Source: Symsagittifera roscoffensis (taxonomy: Eukaryota > Xenacoelomorpha > Acoela > Convolutidae). From it: a DNA stretch of 60,000 bases. A program made the position numbers and the translations under genes. Below the pieces are notes generated by a model. The model did not search any database. It was not told the DNA's origin and saw only the letters and a program-made list of their open reading frames with translations. The stretch lies in NCBI RefSeq assembly GCF_963678635.1, contig NC_087067.1, positions 47,730,001 through 47,790,000 on the forward strand, written 5' to 3'. Positions within the stretch are counted from its first letter, which is position 1. Each line of letters begins with the position of its first letter. Below are positions 1-11,188 of the stretch, one piece after another.

Positions 1-7
1 GCAAGGT

Positions 8-90
8 GTAAATGGAATCCGCAAATTGTAAGTGGATTGCAAAAATTGTAAGCGGAGTTCACAAATTGGAAGCGGAATCCACATAAATTT
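8..90. repeat. Degenerate 20-bp tandem repeat at window edge
   Basis: About four head-to-tail copies of a 20-bp unit of the form GTAAGTGGAATCCGCAAATT, each differing at a few bases. The core GGAATCC recurs less regularly up to about position 245. The array may extend left of the window. No function can be inferred. Confidence 0.6.
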
Positions 91-2648
91 GGGAAATCCA
101 CTAACACTTGCGGAATCCTCTTTCAGTTACGGAATCCAGAACTACTAGCTATATTCTCCTGTTGCGGAATCCTTGACAAAACAAATGTGCCGACATTACA
201 GGTGTTTGTACGCGGAAATCTCAGAAATGTTGTAGGTGGAATCCAGTTACATTTCGGAACATGTTTAGAAATTAGCCTCTGGAATCAAGGAACATACAGA
301 CACAAAAATGTGCGCCTATCCAGTGCACAGTTTGGGCTCTTAATGAGCTTCCTGCCATTCTGGTTTTGCTCTAGCGATAGCGGTGGGCTTTTGGTGTTTC
401 GGTTTTTGAGTTTAAATTAGTATCATTGGTAGCCACTCTTGTTGCTGGTTTGGTTAATTTTTATTCGTGGTTTGAATTTTAGTCTCTCGGATCTCGGATT
501 TCTTCATCTTGTCATACTAATTGTTCAAAAGGGGCGACTTATATCATTGAAATTTCTCCAGTCCAATTTTGCATGAAAACCGAGACGCTTTTCTACAGAA
601 TTAATAATGAGTTTGATGGTGTATTTACTCTGGGAACACATTTCCGATTTTAACAATCTCAATTCTGATAGAGCTCGACTGCACACCTGGTTGGTAATTT
701 GTTTAGCGTCAACTTTTCCATAGTTTTGCTCTGACTCTTGGTTTTTTGTGTCAGTTAGGCTGCTTAGGATTTCGCTTTTTATCAAACCAGGGGTCATCGT
801 TGTTTGGCTAGTTTCGTTGTCCCAAATCTGAAATTGCGAACTGTGCTTCTTCGTTCAATTTTGAAAATCGGTGTAAATTAATGTTTTTTTTTGCCCTGGT
901 TAGAATCATTTTTAATAACGTTTGAGAACCTTAGCTCCCAGAAACTGTTTACCATAGGTTTGAGCATTTTCTGGTTCTCGTTTTTAGTTTACAACAGTCA
1001 TTTTTTTCAGCTTCCGACGGCGCACCTCAGCAATCTGGTTTATTAGGTATTTTTTGAAGTGATATAGGTATTTCAATTTGTTTGTTATTACACAATTTTT
1101 GAAACTCGTTGCTCGATCAATTCTACAACCTATTTTGAAAAACTTAGTATTCTAAAAGTTTTGAAATTTTAATTTTGTAGTCTACTTTCGAGCGGAGAGA
1201 GCAAGCGAGCAGAAGTAAAAGTGGCTTCTTTTAGAAGAAGGATGAGCCTATTCAAGCACTGAAAAAATGAGTTTGCTCTAGCTAAACTAGTTATCGATGT
1301 TTCTTAGCGCCGCTTGTAATTCAAAATATCGAAAAAAATTCAAATTTTTTTTTTGAAAATTAAGGAAATTTTTAAGTTTTTTTTCTTGTTTTTGTTATCG
1401 ACTGAACCTGTTGTCCAACTTGCCAATTTTATAAAAAGAGAGAGAGAGAGAGAGAGCATTTTGCTAAAGTTTTTTTCGCCAATGTTTGTGTCAAACCGCG
1501 CACAAAAAAGTCGACTTTCAAATAAAAAAAAAACAATTTACCAAGAATATTGACGAAGCTACCGGTTATATTTTTTTAAGATGTTGTTAAACCCCTCAGA
1601 GTTTTCACGTGGAATTGTGTCGACAACTGATTGCATTTCTCTTTTATCACAGTTCTGTTGATGTCGAAGCGTTTATTTTCAAAAATAGCGTAATCACGAA
1701 ATTATTTTTATCATGTTTTCGATCGCAATTTGGCTTTATTCTGGCTCAACTGGTTCGCTGTTTTTGCTCAAATAGAGTCTGAGTGGAAATAGTAGTTCAG
1801 CCAACGACTGTGAATACATTTGGATGTTATGAATGAGTCTCATTAACGATTTTAACTACTTGTTGTTCCTTAGGATGTTCCTCACCTTGTGGTGATGGAT
1901 TTAAGAAGCTAATACTAAACACCCGAACTAAAGGGTGGAGGGTGTGTTTCCCTGGTAGCTCCCTGCTTGTAGCATCAATTAAAGGGAAGAACTAAAATTA
2001 GTAACCGAAGATCAATTCACGGCAGAGTTTTTGGTTTGAGAACAAACAATTATCTAACCGCATTCGCAACCTAGTTCGAACGACAAAGAACACTTCGATC
2101 AATGTCATTTATTTTGGCCTTGACACTTTAGATTGTATAGCACCATTAAAAAAATTAAGGTACCAAAATTGGACGAGGACCTTTTTTGATGCATTTTTGT
2201 TCTTTTTTGATGCTGATGTTACTACGTGTATCTCCTCGTTGATCCTCTGACATCAGTATGTCCTTAAGTTGTCCTTGTCCACGCAGATTTGATTAATTTT
2301 ATCCCAATTTAGATTAACCCAATTAAGGTTGGTACTAATGTTTGGAAGTGGCAAGTTTGAAAGTGGCGCCCGATTTGTCCATCGAATGGCGTCAACACAA
2401 AATTCTTCAGGTATGTAGTTCTAACAACAATTCATAACATAAGTGATCTTCTATCTTCTTTCGCACGTTCCAATCGACTTTTGAACGTTTTCATCTTTCT
2501 ACCACTACTGTAATATAGTGATCATTTGTCGGATCCACGATAAGGTCCCTTTTTTTCTAAAGTTCTATTATCGCAGTTACCGTTAAGCATGAAGCTTTGT
2601 CTACTCGCAAAGTTCGCGCAGTTCCGTCTATCTCTTGGTTTTGTCGCA
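91..2648. other. A/T-rich stretch, no supported gene
   Basis: Only short reading frames (under 91 codons) with no recognisable domain occur here, and T-runs and A-runs are frequent. Apart from the (AG)n run I see nothing I can name. Spliced host exons cannot be excluded by eye. Confidence 0.4.
1437..1456. repeat. (AG)10 microsatellite
   Basis: Ten uninterrupted AG dinucleotides preceded by an A run. A simple sequence repeat with no other support for function. Confidence 0.9.
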
Positions 2649-3002
2649 TTAGGCAGTAGGCAGTTTCGAGAGCCCTCGCGATTGGTAGAGGAATATAGAC
2701 TTCGCTTCCGTTTTCTTTATGTAGAGAGACCACGACTTATAATTGGATTCTCTTATTAGGTTTTCTGTTTTTAAAGAAATTTCAAGTTGGCCTTCAAAAG
2801 CAAGGCTTCGAAGGAATCGTGAAACATGGTTTGCAATCCTCGGTCGTGTTAATGATGCTTCTATGTTTGGAAAGCCACCACGTCTGATCGGACGCCGAAG
2901 TTTTTTCCAGTTTCCGGGATGAGTAGCGGAAAAAACTTGCACATATCCGTTTTGCAAGGTGATGAGATAATCACTTTCTCGTCTACGTGGTAGTCCCTCC
3001 AA
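2649..3002 (-). CDS. Unidentified 117-residue reading frame
   Basis: An open frame of 117 codons in otherwise stop-rich DNA. The protein is mixed and globular-looking rather than low-complexity, and basic in the middle (a RRPIRRGG stretch near residue 37), with no membrane segment or signal peptide. I recognise no domain. It begins at a non-ATG codon, so it is probably an exon or a fragment of a longer gene or element protein. A 36-bp palindrome lies about 20 bp upstream of the frame. It lies 4 kb beyond the C-terminal end of polB, so it could be a neighbouring Polinton gene or a separate repeat; neither is shown by the sequence. Confidence 0.3.
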   Translation of the reverse strand: MEGLPRRRESDYLITLQNGYVQVFSATHPGNWKKLRRPIRRGGFPNIEASLTRPRIANHVSRFLRSLAFEGQLEISLKTENLIRESNYKSWSLYIKKTEAKSIFLYQSRGLSKLPTA

Positions 3003-3022
3003 TGTTTATAGTAGTTTTGGCC

Positions 3023-3058
3023 CATTTTTGATTCTATACTCGTATAGAATCAAAAATG
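3023..3058. repeat. 36-bp near-perfect palindrome
   Basis: Two perfect 17-bp inverted arms (CATTTTTGATTCTATAC and its reverse complement) separated by only 2 bases (TC). It could extrude as a cruciform or fold as a hairpin in RNA. The bases next to the arms do not extend the symmetry. Confidence 0.85.
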
Positions 3059-5778
3059 ATTCTAAAAACAGTATAACTCACAGGTGATCAAATAAAGAAT
3101 TGATACGAAAAGAGTTCCAACGGAATTCGGATGTTTATTCCAATGCGCTCTCCAGCCCATCAAGCGAGGCATCGCAACCGATCCTCATATCCTTGTTTTG
3201 TTCGAAGTGGTTTTCCAATAGGACTTGATATTTTCTAGCTTTGAATTTCTGGTCCGAAACAATAAATTGCTTGCGAGACTTACTCGTGTGATTAAAGATA
3301 TTTAAGTTTTTTAAAATTGGTCTCAAAAAGTTAAATTTTAAGTCACACTTGTCTAGTTACTTTTCCGAAATTTTAACCTTCGCTGCATCTCTGCTGTACT
3401 AACGTTCCTTTCTCATCCGCAATCTACGCTTTTTCAATAAGCTTGTCCCAGAATTGGCTTTGGTCCATTATCAGTGTTTTGATTTGGGAATCCTCAACCC
3501 GCTAACCAGCCGATTCTAACTCCGTCACTAGAGTCCCGTAAGCTTGTTTCACTCCGTGGTGTCACGTTCCTGCAGGCAAAAATTCATCAAGATACTAAAA
3601 ACATTTCATCAGCACTTTCCACCACTTTTCATCACTTTTCAGCCATTCAGCCATCCGTTTTGGAACTACACTGCCACTATTTGCGAGTTAAGCTCCTCAA
3701 TCTTCCTACGATTTTTTTTGAACTTCAAAAAACTCATAGGTTTTTGCCCTCTGATTCCAGGTTGTCGGAAGCAGTCCTCACCTTGCAGTGTAGCTATCTT
3801 CGGATGTTGAAACTCCATACAATTATAAATCTGCCACTGCATCTCGATATTCGATCTTGCAGAATAAGATTTTTGTCATCAAAGCTGGCCTGTCGTTGTC
3901 AATATAAACTACTCGAATCCTGCCCCTTGTTTGGAAAAACCTTTTGTTGTGCGAAACGGTTATTTCCGCCGCAGTTGTTTTTTTGAAGACGATTCACTCT
4001 CCAGTTGTTTTGGACTAAGATTGATTTTATCTGACTTCTTTGACTTCATGATGTCATTTTTCCAAATTACTTCTATTGTTTTCCAGAGTTTTCTGCCGCT
4101 TTGATTCACTTTCCTCCAGATTTATTGTCAGTTTCAGAAAATGGGACGGATCCATGGCCTCGTTTAGTAACTACTTTGTATCTCGCTAATGGCCAGGTTA
4201 ATGGTATACAAGCCCTGTAACCACCGCTGTTCTGATGTTCCTAAGTTGCAATATTGCGCTAAATCTAGTATCGTAGCATTTAAAGTTTCGCAAGATGTGT
4301 TCCCTGCCGGTTTTCTTGGCGGTACCTTAGACACTTCAAAAGCCTTTTTGCGATAAGATTTGGGGTGTCCTCCGCCCCTTCCCTTAGGCCCATGGTCGTT
4401 ACTCTTTGTTCGATTCTTTCAACATTGGCTTACTTTCTCTAAGCGTAGTTTTCTCTTACCCTCTTCTCTAAGGGTGAGAATGATTTGACTTTTGACTTTA
4501 GATATGCAGAGTTCAGATCTTTTATAATTTTGTATAGAAAACCTTCGATAATAAAGTTTTAATAATCGAGAGTGATGCGTTTTTTGGTTAAAATTTTTTG
4601 ATGTTTCTTGATATTATAATCAAAACCAAAACAGTTAAAAACAGGTTCTTTGCTTCTGTTTTTATGCCTCTTTATAGATATCTCACACAGATTTTATACA
4701 GAACAATTACAGTTTGTAAGCAGAACACCTACATATGTTTTACGGGTTATATACAGGTTATACACAGACCATCAACAGATTTTATACAGATTAAAATCAA
4801 ATTTATTAAAGGATTTATGCTGATCGCATTCTCGCTCATCCAATAAAATAAGTAATTTGACAAAAAGTATAGGTCTTTCAGTTAAATTTTTGTGCTGATT
4901 TTTGATCTGAATTTTTCTTAAATCAGTGTCATGGAATTAGCTTGTAGCAAAAACCAATTGTTCTATGTTTTTTTTGTAGTTTTGTAGGTTTTTGTTGATA
5001 TTTGTAGTTTTTGTTGAACTGTGCTGAAAAAAAAATTCTCACAAAAGTAATTGAACAATTTTTTTCTTCTCAGTATATTATAAAAAAAAAACAAATAGAT
5101 TCGTTATAAATTCACGAGTTTTTGATCAAAAATGCTGCAATTTTAAATGTACCCAGCAAAAAACTTGCTGCTGATTATGCAATGGTTTGGTGACATTGTG
5201 GTTTTCAGTTCACGAAGTTGACTTAACGGATTTTCAATGGCAACCCAATTTCTGAAATGTTTTTTTTTTTAGCAATTTATGTTCTCTCAAATTCGGCTCT
5301 TTTTGAGTTTTATAAGGGAGATATAGAGGCGATACTCGATCTTACGCCAAACCCACAGGAACGTTCTAATAATTATGTGCATATACGCTCGGTTATTTGT
5401 CCGAAAGTTAGCTTTCACATACTTTCAACTGAATGCTATGTAGCTTTCCCGAAGAAGCGACAAACAATACGAGCTTAACGAGTGTTCGGGTGTAGTTTTC
5501 GGAGTTGGTCCTAAGGTTTGCGACGTTGTCTTTGCCCTTGGGCGATGTTGTCTTTGCCGTAGTTTAACGAAATTCAGCGCTTCATTGGGTAGTAGCTCCT
5601 AAGGCTAATCGTCGATTCACCGATTTAACGAACCACACTAGACCTACCGTTTTCAAATTATCTTAGAAAGGAGCAGGCCACCCAACTCTTTATTGCGTGT
5701 CTTGACGTACTCAGGTAACCAACGCTGCCAAGTTGAGTTTTCGTAAGACTGCACATGGGCATAGCGTTTAGAATGAGA
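3059..5778. other. A/T-rich stretch, no supported gene
   Basis: Frames here are short and match nothing I recognise. At 3,135-3,326 (minus) a 63-codon frame ends in GCDASLDGLESALE, which faintly resembles the first strand of a retroelement RNase H (D-A-S). That is too short to call. Confidence 0.35.
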
Positions 5779-6484
5779 TTAGTTTTCGCTCGACCTTAAT
5801 GACGGAAATGTTAGAATGTGCAGACCTAAAAAAATATGATTCGGCGTCAAAGATTCAATCAAGAATGTCTGCATTAATGTAAGCTGGAATGAGCAAACAG
5901 GCTTTAAGGGAGCTTTCAACTAGTCATATGAGTGCTTTCAAACCTCATCAGTCATTTTTATTGACACTAAGATTGCATAAAACTAGCGCTTACAACTGCG
6001 CATCATTTCCTCCTCTGCTCCACCATGATCTGGTGCACTGAGAGGATTATACTTTCACACAAAGCTTTAAAGAACGAGCGACAATGGAGCTTCTGCATTC
6101 AAATTTTCGATGCACAGAAAAACTTTTTTCGGCCTCCTTAAAATTGGTTTCATTGTCAGACAAAATTATCAAGGGTGTTCTTTGCTTAGAGGTAAAGCGT
6201 TTATGGATAGCAATCACACTTGAACTTGGGTCCGTTGATGAAACCAACTCAATGTGGATTGAGCCAATGTTTAAAACTGTGAATAGAAAACCCACAGTGT
6301 TTGTCGGAAGATCAACGATTAGTTACATAAAATAATCCAAAATAGTCGAACCCAAATCTCGAAAAAGGCAGCTGGCAGTAACATAAACGCTCCAAAGATC
6401 ATTGGCATTCCAGTTTTTGCTTTTCGCTTTCTACAGCACGGCCACGGTGTTTCAATTGCTCTTAGAGCAGATTTCATGCGTAGT
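5779..6484 (-). pseudogene. BEL/Pao-type retrotransposon integrase relic
   Basis: Reading the minus strand in two or three frames gives, in order: a basic CCRKRKAK segment after a Cys pair (about 6,430), the core strand SIHIELV with catalytic-type D (about 6,240), the SDNETNF block holding the second acidic residue (about 6,150), a degraded HGG/RSCK region (about 6,010) and the C-terminal LTPNHIFLG block (about 5,820). That order and the xHIELV...SDNxTNF...TPNHxxLG wording are typical of BEL/Pao integrases rather than Ty3 or Polinton integrases. Several stops and frameshifts are present, so it is dead. No gag, RT or LTR of the same element was found nearby. Confidence 0.65.
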
Positions 6485-6998
6485 ACAAAAAAAATGCTGA
6501 AGTATTATATGTGTGAGGAGAAGTGGGTGGGGGGCGGGGTGGTTGCAGACCGCCATGTATTTAGATAGAGAATAGAGCAAGAGGTTTGCAAGCTATGTAT
6601 TAAAATAGGGAAAAGATTTCCCTAAAAAATAAAAAAGGTTGAGGTTTCCCAATTCCCAATGTATTAAGATGGTTAGGTTTCAGATGGTAAGCTTCAGAAA
6701 ACCTTCTCGGTGCACAATCTTACCGTGTTTTAAGATTCTCTACACCAATCCGTTAGGCTATAGATTTCTCAACGCAATAAGATATGTTTTAATGTTGCTC
6801 TAAGCTTTTTGAGTTCATACTGAAAGTGCCTGAAACTATGCTGAAACCTAACTGAAGCTTCAAAGAAGAAATAAAGTTTTTCAGAAAAAAACCAAATTAC
6901 CGTAAATTGTTATTTTACAGTTGAAAAGTTGAATAACATATGAATCATTGAATGTTCGAATCATTGAATCAATTTATACTACAGCTTAGAAATTAGGT
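6485..6998. other. Short non-coding gap with a G-rich tract
   Basis: No gene. A G-rich run at 6,524-6,542 (G3-T-G6-C-G4-T-G2) could form a G-quadruplex on the + strand. The rest lies between the BEL/Pao relic and the polB stop codon. Confidence 0.4.
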
Positions 6999-9126
6999 TT
7001 ACAGATACAATGGCTTAGTATGTATTCCATTATTACGTAGTTCCCTTTTCGGGTAAAAGTAACTGAGCCCTTTTTAGTTTGTTCATATGTTCCGACAAAA
7101 AGATTGGAGGTTCTGAATCCGCGATTCGTCGACTTCAAATTTACAGCTTCATCAAGAACTCGTCTGTATTTGGACATTGGTCTATCCCCAGTATCTTCTA
7201 GTGTTCTTTTGTTTGATCCTTCACTAATGAAAATAAAATTGCCGCTCTTACTTTCATAGCAGCAATACGTCTTGCATCACAGGCACACCATTTCAGTACA
7301 GTGACATTTTTCATTAAAAAAGCGAGTTTCTCGTTTGTCATGCTTTTTATGAATAGCTCAGCATGCACGTGGAACAAAAATTCTACTTTGCGTCCGCTAT
7401 AAATTCGTCTCTACAATCATTTCTATGAATTAGTGTCCACTGAGCTTTCTTCAGAATCAACCGCTTGAAAAATTTCTGACTTTTTGCTTTGCGTGTCTTC
7501 TCATTGCCGAGATATTTGGTGAACGTGTTTCTAGATCTGTCCATAATTTGATAAACGAATGAGCTGTTACTGAGAAGCTTCATCGTCTCAGCAACATCTC
7601 CAGATTTTGGATTCTCGTCTCCTACTCGTCATCAACAACAGATTGAACAAATTTTCGATTTCCTATGTGACGTTTCCTATGTGTGTACTCAACGATCCGA
7701 TAAGTTTTTGTACTTTGAAGTCCAAGGCTTGGATAGAAGTTAAGAAGTGGTGTGATGATTTTACCATTTTCTAATTTATAACTGGAAATCAACATTAGTT
7801 GTGGGTTTTTCAGCAAATGATTTTCTTCGGCTTAGTTTTTCATGTCTTCCTCTTTATCTTCTATGAGGAAAATATGTCTTCACATGAATCTTGACTGAAG
7901 TATCCGTTTTAAAATGCTCCCACCACTCACACTCCGACATTTCCTGAGTATTGTAACCCCTTTCTTTTATATACTCTCGCCTCAAATCATTCATTTCTCG
8001 CTTCTTTTGTCCCTTTCAATATCTTGTTCTGATAAAGATGGACGGGTTCCTTGGCATGAGAAGAAAAGATATTAGCAACCCATAGCTTCAAATACTGTTT
8101 TACAGAGATCGCAGTAGCCATCAACGTGGAAACAGTCAATTTTCTTCTGCTTTCCGTTGTGTAAAAACTCTCAAATTTACACTCTGGTCTCAATTCTTGA
8201 TAGAAGGGCGTAACCATGTTCTCAAAAGTTCTTGTCCTGTTATTTCTAGCTTTAAATCGATGAGTTTCAGAGTCATAGTCCCATCTTGTGTAAAGTTCGG
8301 TCAGCATCTCTTGGTACATTGAGAATGGATATAATTGGCTAGCGCCAATTCCATCTATTGTCTTGCAAACATTTGATGAGTTACGAATATACATTTGTTA
8401 CGAGTTACGTTTGTTCGACAACAGCTTTTTCTGTAATTACTGTTGAGGGACCACCTGTCATGTATTTTCTATTTTTCTCACATAAATCCTTATCTTCTTC
8501 AAAGAATGGGTAGAATTTGTGATTTGTCGATTTGTGTAAGCAGATATTCGCAAGATTTCGAACGTGCATCCCAGTTTCATCATGTCAAAACCTTTATCGT
8601 GGTGAAATTTTATCATTTTCTGCTAGCTTTAAGAGTTGGAACTACATCTTTATTGTTATACCATCGTAGGAAGTCCTTGAAAAGGACCATGCTGTGTCGT
8701 TGCCAGATCCGTTCATATAAGAGTAACTTTCGAAACCTGTTGGTGGAACTGATTGAATATGTAACTGTTTCAGCACACTTTGTTGATCAAGCCCTACATT
8801 AACAAGTTTTTGGTAACCGTTAAAATGTTTCTCGAGAGGGTTGTGATTTCTCAGTGTGCTGAAAAAGGCGTTATATGGTAGCAATTCCGTACAGTCAATC
8901 TTGTCTGGACTGTCAAACCATTCTTAAGGGAAAAAACCGTTGCTTTCAATCGCTTTATAGGCTTTCAGAATTGAATCCATTGTTGTTGCTCCTCCAAGAA
9001 ACTTCATTAAGTCTAGAAACTGTACATCTCCAAATTTGAATGATGTGAAAAATTTTGCTTTTTTAATGACTGTTGGTTCGATCTCTTTATCATGTATAAG
9101 GTGCGGGATCAAATAAGATTTGATAA
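6999..9126 (-). pseudogene. polB: Protein-primed family-B DNA polymerase, C-terminal half (Polinton/Maverick type)
   Basis: Successive minus-strand frames line up with the polymerase part of Polinton/Maverick PolB. They start at the LTR border (9,126), pass through EPTVIKKAKFF and KFLGGATTMDS, then a WF-DSPDKID block, DFLRWYNNKDVVPTL, the motif A region at about 8,345 (ASQLYPFSM), motif B at about 7,560 (NSSFVYQIMDRS), and a Cys/His-rich stretch ending at a stop at 6,999. Damage is clear. A TAA at about 8,924 replaces a Tyr codon, there are frameshifts near 8,700, 8,600 and 7,060, and the motif A Asp reads Gly (codon 8,344-8,346). The segment between motif B and the C-terminal part is shortened so that motif C (DTDS) is absent. 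The enzyme would normally copy the linear element from a protein-primed end. Confidence 0.85.
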
Positions 9127-9977
9127 TGTAACAGTCGCTTACTTATGTCAACAATGAGGTTAAACAAAAATAGGCCCTATAACCATTGGCTCAAGAGTCA
9201 AGGACACTAAATCTTGTGTTTTTCTACCACAAACGGTCGGAGCCAATTGGTTCACTTGCGACACGAGACTACAAACCGTGTTACAGCTTAAAGGCTACTA
9301 CCAAACCCCCCTAGAAAATAAGAACGTCCCCATAATCAGGTCTCAAACTACCTAAAATACTCAAACGCCGTTAAAAAATGGTCGGAAGTACTTTTTATTA
9401 GACAGTGAACCTTTGATCCATTTCAGATGGATCAACCTAAAACTCTCCCGACCTCAAAATAATACTGAAAACACTATCACGAAATTTAAATTGGACACTT
9501 ACATAACGACGCGACTTCTAGAACCGAGTAACTAAACTATAAAGTAACTCTAGAGTTAACCCAGTAATCAAGTTTAACTCAAGAAGTTTGAAATGATTAA
9601 GTTTTAACTCCAGACAAAAGGTTTCTATTTGGACCATTGGGCAACTTCAGCTGTCCACCTTTCCACCGATGGTTCACTCTGGTCCAATCGATCTTCATTT
9701 TTTGCTCCCGTCGCGATTTGTTCCTGTCACTCTCGATCCTTTGCCAAGAAGAAGACAGCTCTACTCTCGTTCAATTTATATGGCGGAACTGCGAATACCA
9801 ATTTCACGCTCCTAAGTTTCGGACAACTTTCCCGCGTTTATAGTTTGATTCTTGTGAAGTCGCGAGAAACTTGAGCATGACAGGCTCAATTCGAATTTTT
9901 GAAAAATTGTATTTTACCCCAAAATCAAGACTAAACGTTGCTCAAGGTCAAACTTCCAAATATAACCGACTGGCACA
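9127..9977 (-). repeat. LTR of the polB-inserted element, copy 1 (851 bp)
   Basis: Begins TGTAACAGTCG and ends CGACTGGCACA on the + strand, giving TG...CA ends with an imperfect terminal inverted repeat. Both flanks are polB sequence: the polymerase half on the left, the exonuclease-side fragment on the right. It therefore reads as a solo LTR. Strand is assigned from the primer-site position in sibling copies. Siblings are at 18,438-18,831 plus 46,871-47,357, at 50,209-51,064, at 52,014-52,393 (partial) and at 57,432-58,259. The left flank ends GATAA; the partner right flank at 58,260 starts TAAGG, a 3-4 bp target duplication. Confidence 0.8.
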
Positions 9978-10259
9978 TACAGTTCAGATCGTATCTGCCG
10001 CTATTGAAACCCAACACCGGTAAGCTATTAACATAGCGCTCCAAATGCTGTTTCAAGTCGATCAGCCAATTTTTTTTTTGAATTCTCAAGAACTGCGTTG
10101 ACATGGCATCTTTCTCGTCATCCTATCCTCAACACATTCATCTTCATAATCCAAGACTTCTAGTCTTTCAGTTAAAATTATAGCATTGGGTTTATCAAAG
10201 ATTTTTTGGCAGTTGACAGTGTTTTGACTCGATCGATTTCTTAAAACTTGGTTCTCATT
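9978..10259 (-). pseudogene. polB fragment, duplicated copy 1
   Basis: Nearly identical to 47,358-47,640 and clearly related to 51,065-51,350 and 58,260-58,545. On the minus strand it encodes part of polB just before the LTR insertion point, including a basic VEDRMTRK segment and ENSKKKLADRLE. It ends abruptly at ...GGTTCTCATT, where gypsy element A begins, while the sibling at 47,640 continues into further polB sequence. The frame is disrupted, so it is a non-functional duplicate. Confidence 0.75.
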
Positions 10260-10374
10260 CCTCATGATTCTCAATCTCCTCCCCTCCTTACGCGTCATGA
10301 TGTTCCAGGCTGTACGACCCTGACGAAGCGTCTGTTTGCAACTCCCTGTCAATGTAACTCATTTTTTCTTCAGC

Positions 10375-11000
10375 TTATAATGTGCAAAGACTGTCTTCCT
10401 CATCATCACTCTCCTCCGAACAATCATCCCATTCTTCCGACTCCCCGGACAAAGTCTCTTCCGCACCATCTCTTTCTGGTTTCGGCCACTCCCCAGACTC
10501 TCGCCCTAGTCCAAGGTATTCAGCTTCCTCCTTGAACGACACTCTCTTTTTTCGTATCTTCGTCCGCCTGAGTACTTCCTCTGGGATTATCTCGACTACT
10601 GTTCGCACAAACTCCTTATTCTCTGGCTCCCTGCTTTTCATCGATTTTCCGTCATTCTTCACTTCCCCCCTTTTCAATATGGTGTCTATATTCAGGTCTG
10701 TCTTTACCACTTTCCGAGACCACAGGTTTGTCGTCTGCTAGTCTCTCGAGTAGTCTCCTTAAATCCTCTCCTACCGTCACCTTTCCTGTTTCCACTTCCT
10801 CGAGGTCGTAGTTTTTTGCCTTCAGCATTTCCCTCACTGTCCTGGACTTGAGCATTATTTTCATCGGCATCCCTAAATTTCTTTTGAGAATTTCTTTTCG
10901 CTTTATGTTCAGTTGGTAAATCGGGATGGTCCTCTATCGGTTTTCCTGTCTTTTCTAGCCATCTAGTCAGCGGTAGGCTGTCATATGTTTCCTTGTTCAT
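10375..11000 (-). pseudogene. Element A post-RNase H linker region
   Basis: Three overlapping minus frames (98, 72 and 111 codons) form one frameshifted charged region. It starts with KETYDSLPLTRWLEKTGKPI, matching KETYEALPLTRWLDKSGHPI after RNase H in element B. It ends in an acidic run (EEWDDCSEESDDEEDS). This is the flexible connection between RNase H and the missing integrase. Confidence 0.55.
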
Positions 11001-11188
11001 GAAAGAAAAACCATCTTTGATCTCCGGTCTATCAGCCTAACTTTGCTCCTATCTCTCGTAGAATTCCGTCTTTTTACTGAAGATGTCAGCATTTTGGTGC
11101 TTGTCCCTCGTTCTGTGTTCAATGACTACGTTTTCAGCCAACTGAGTGCTCTGCTGTCGAGCCGTAGCTTGAATGGCTCGCTACCCAG

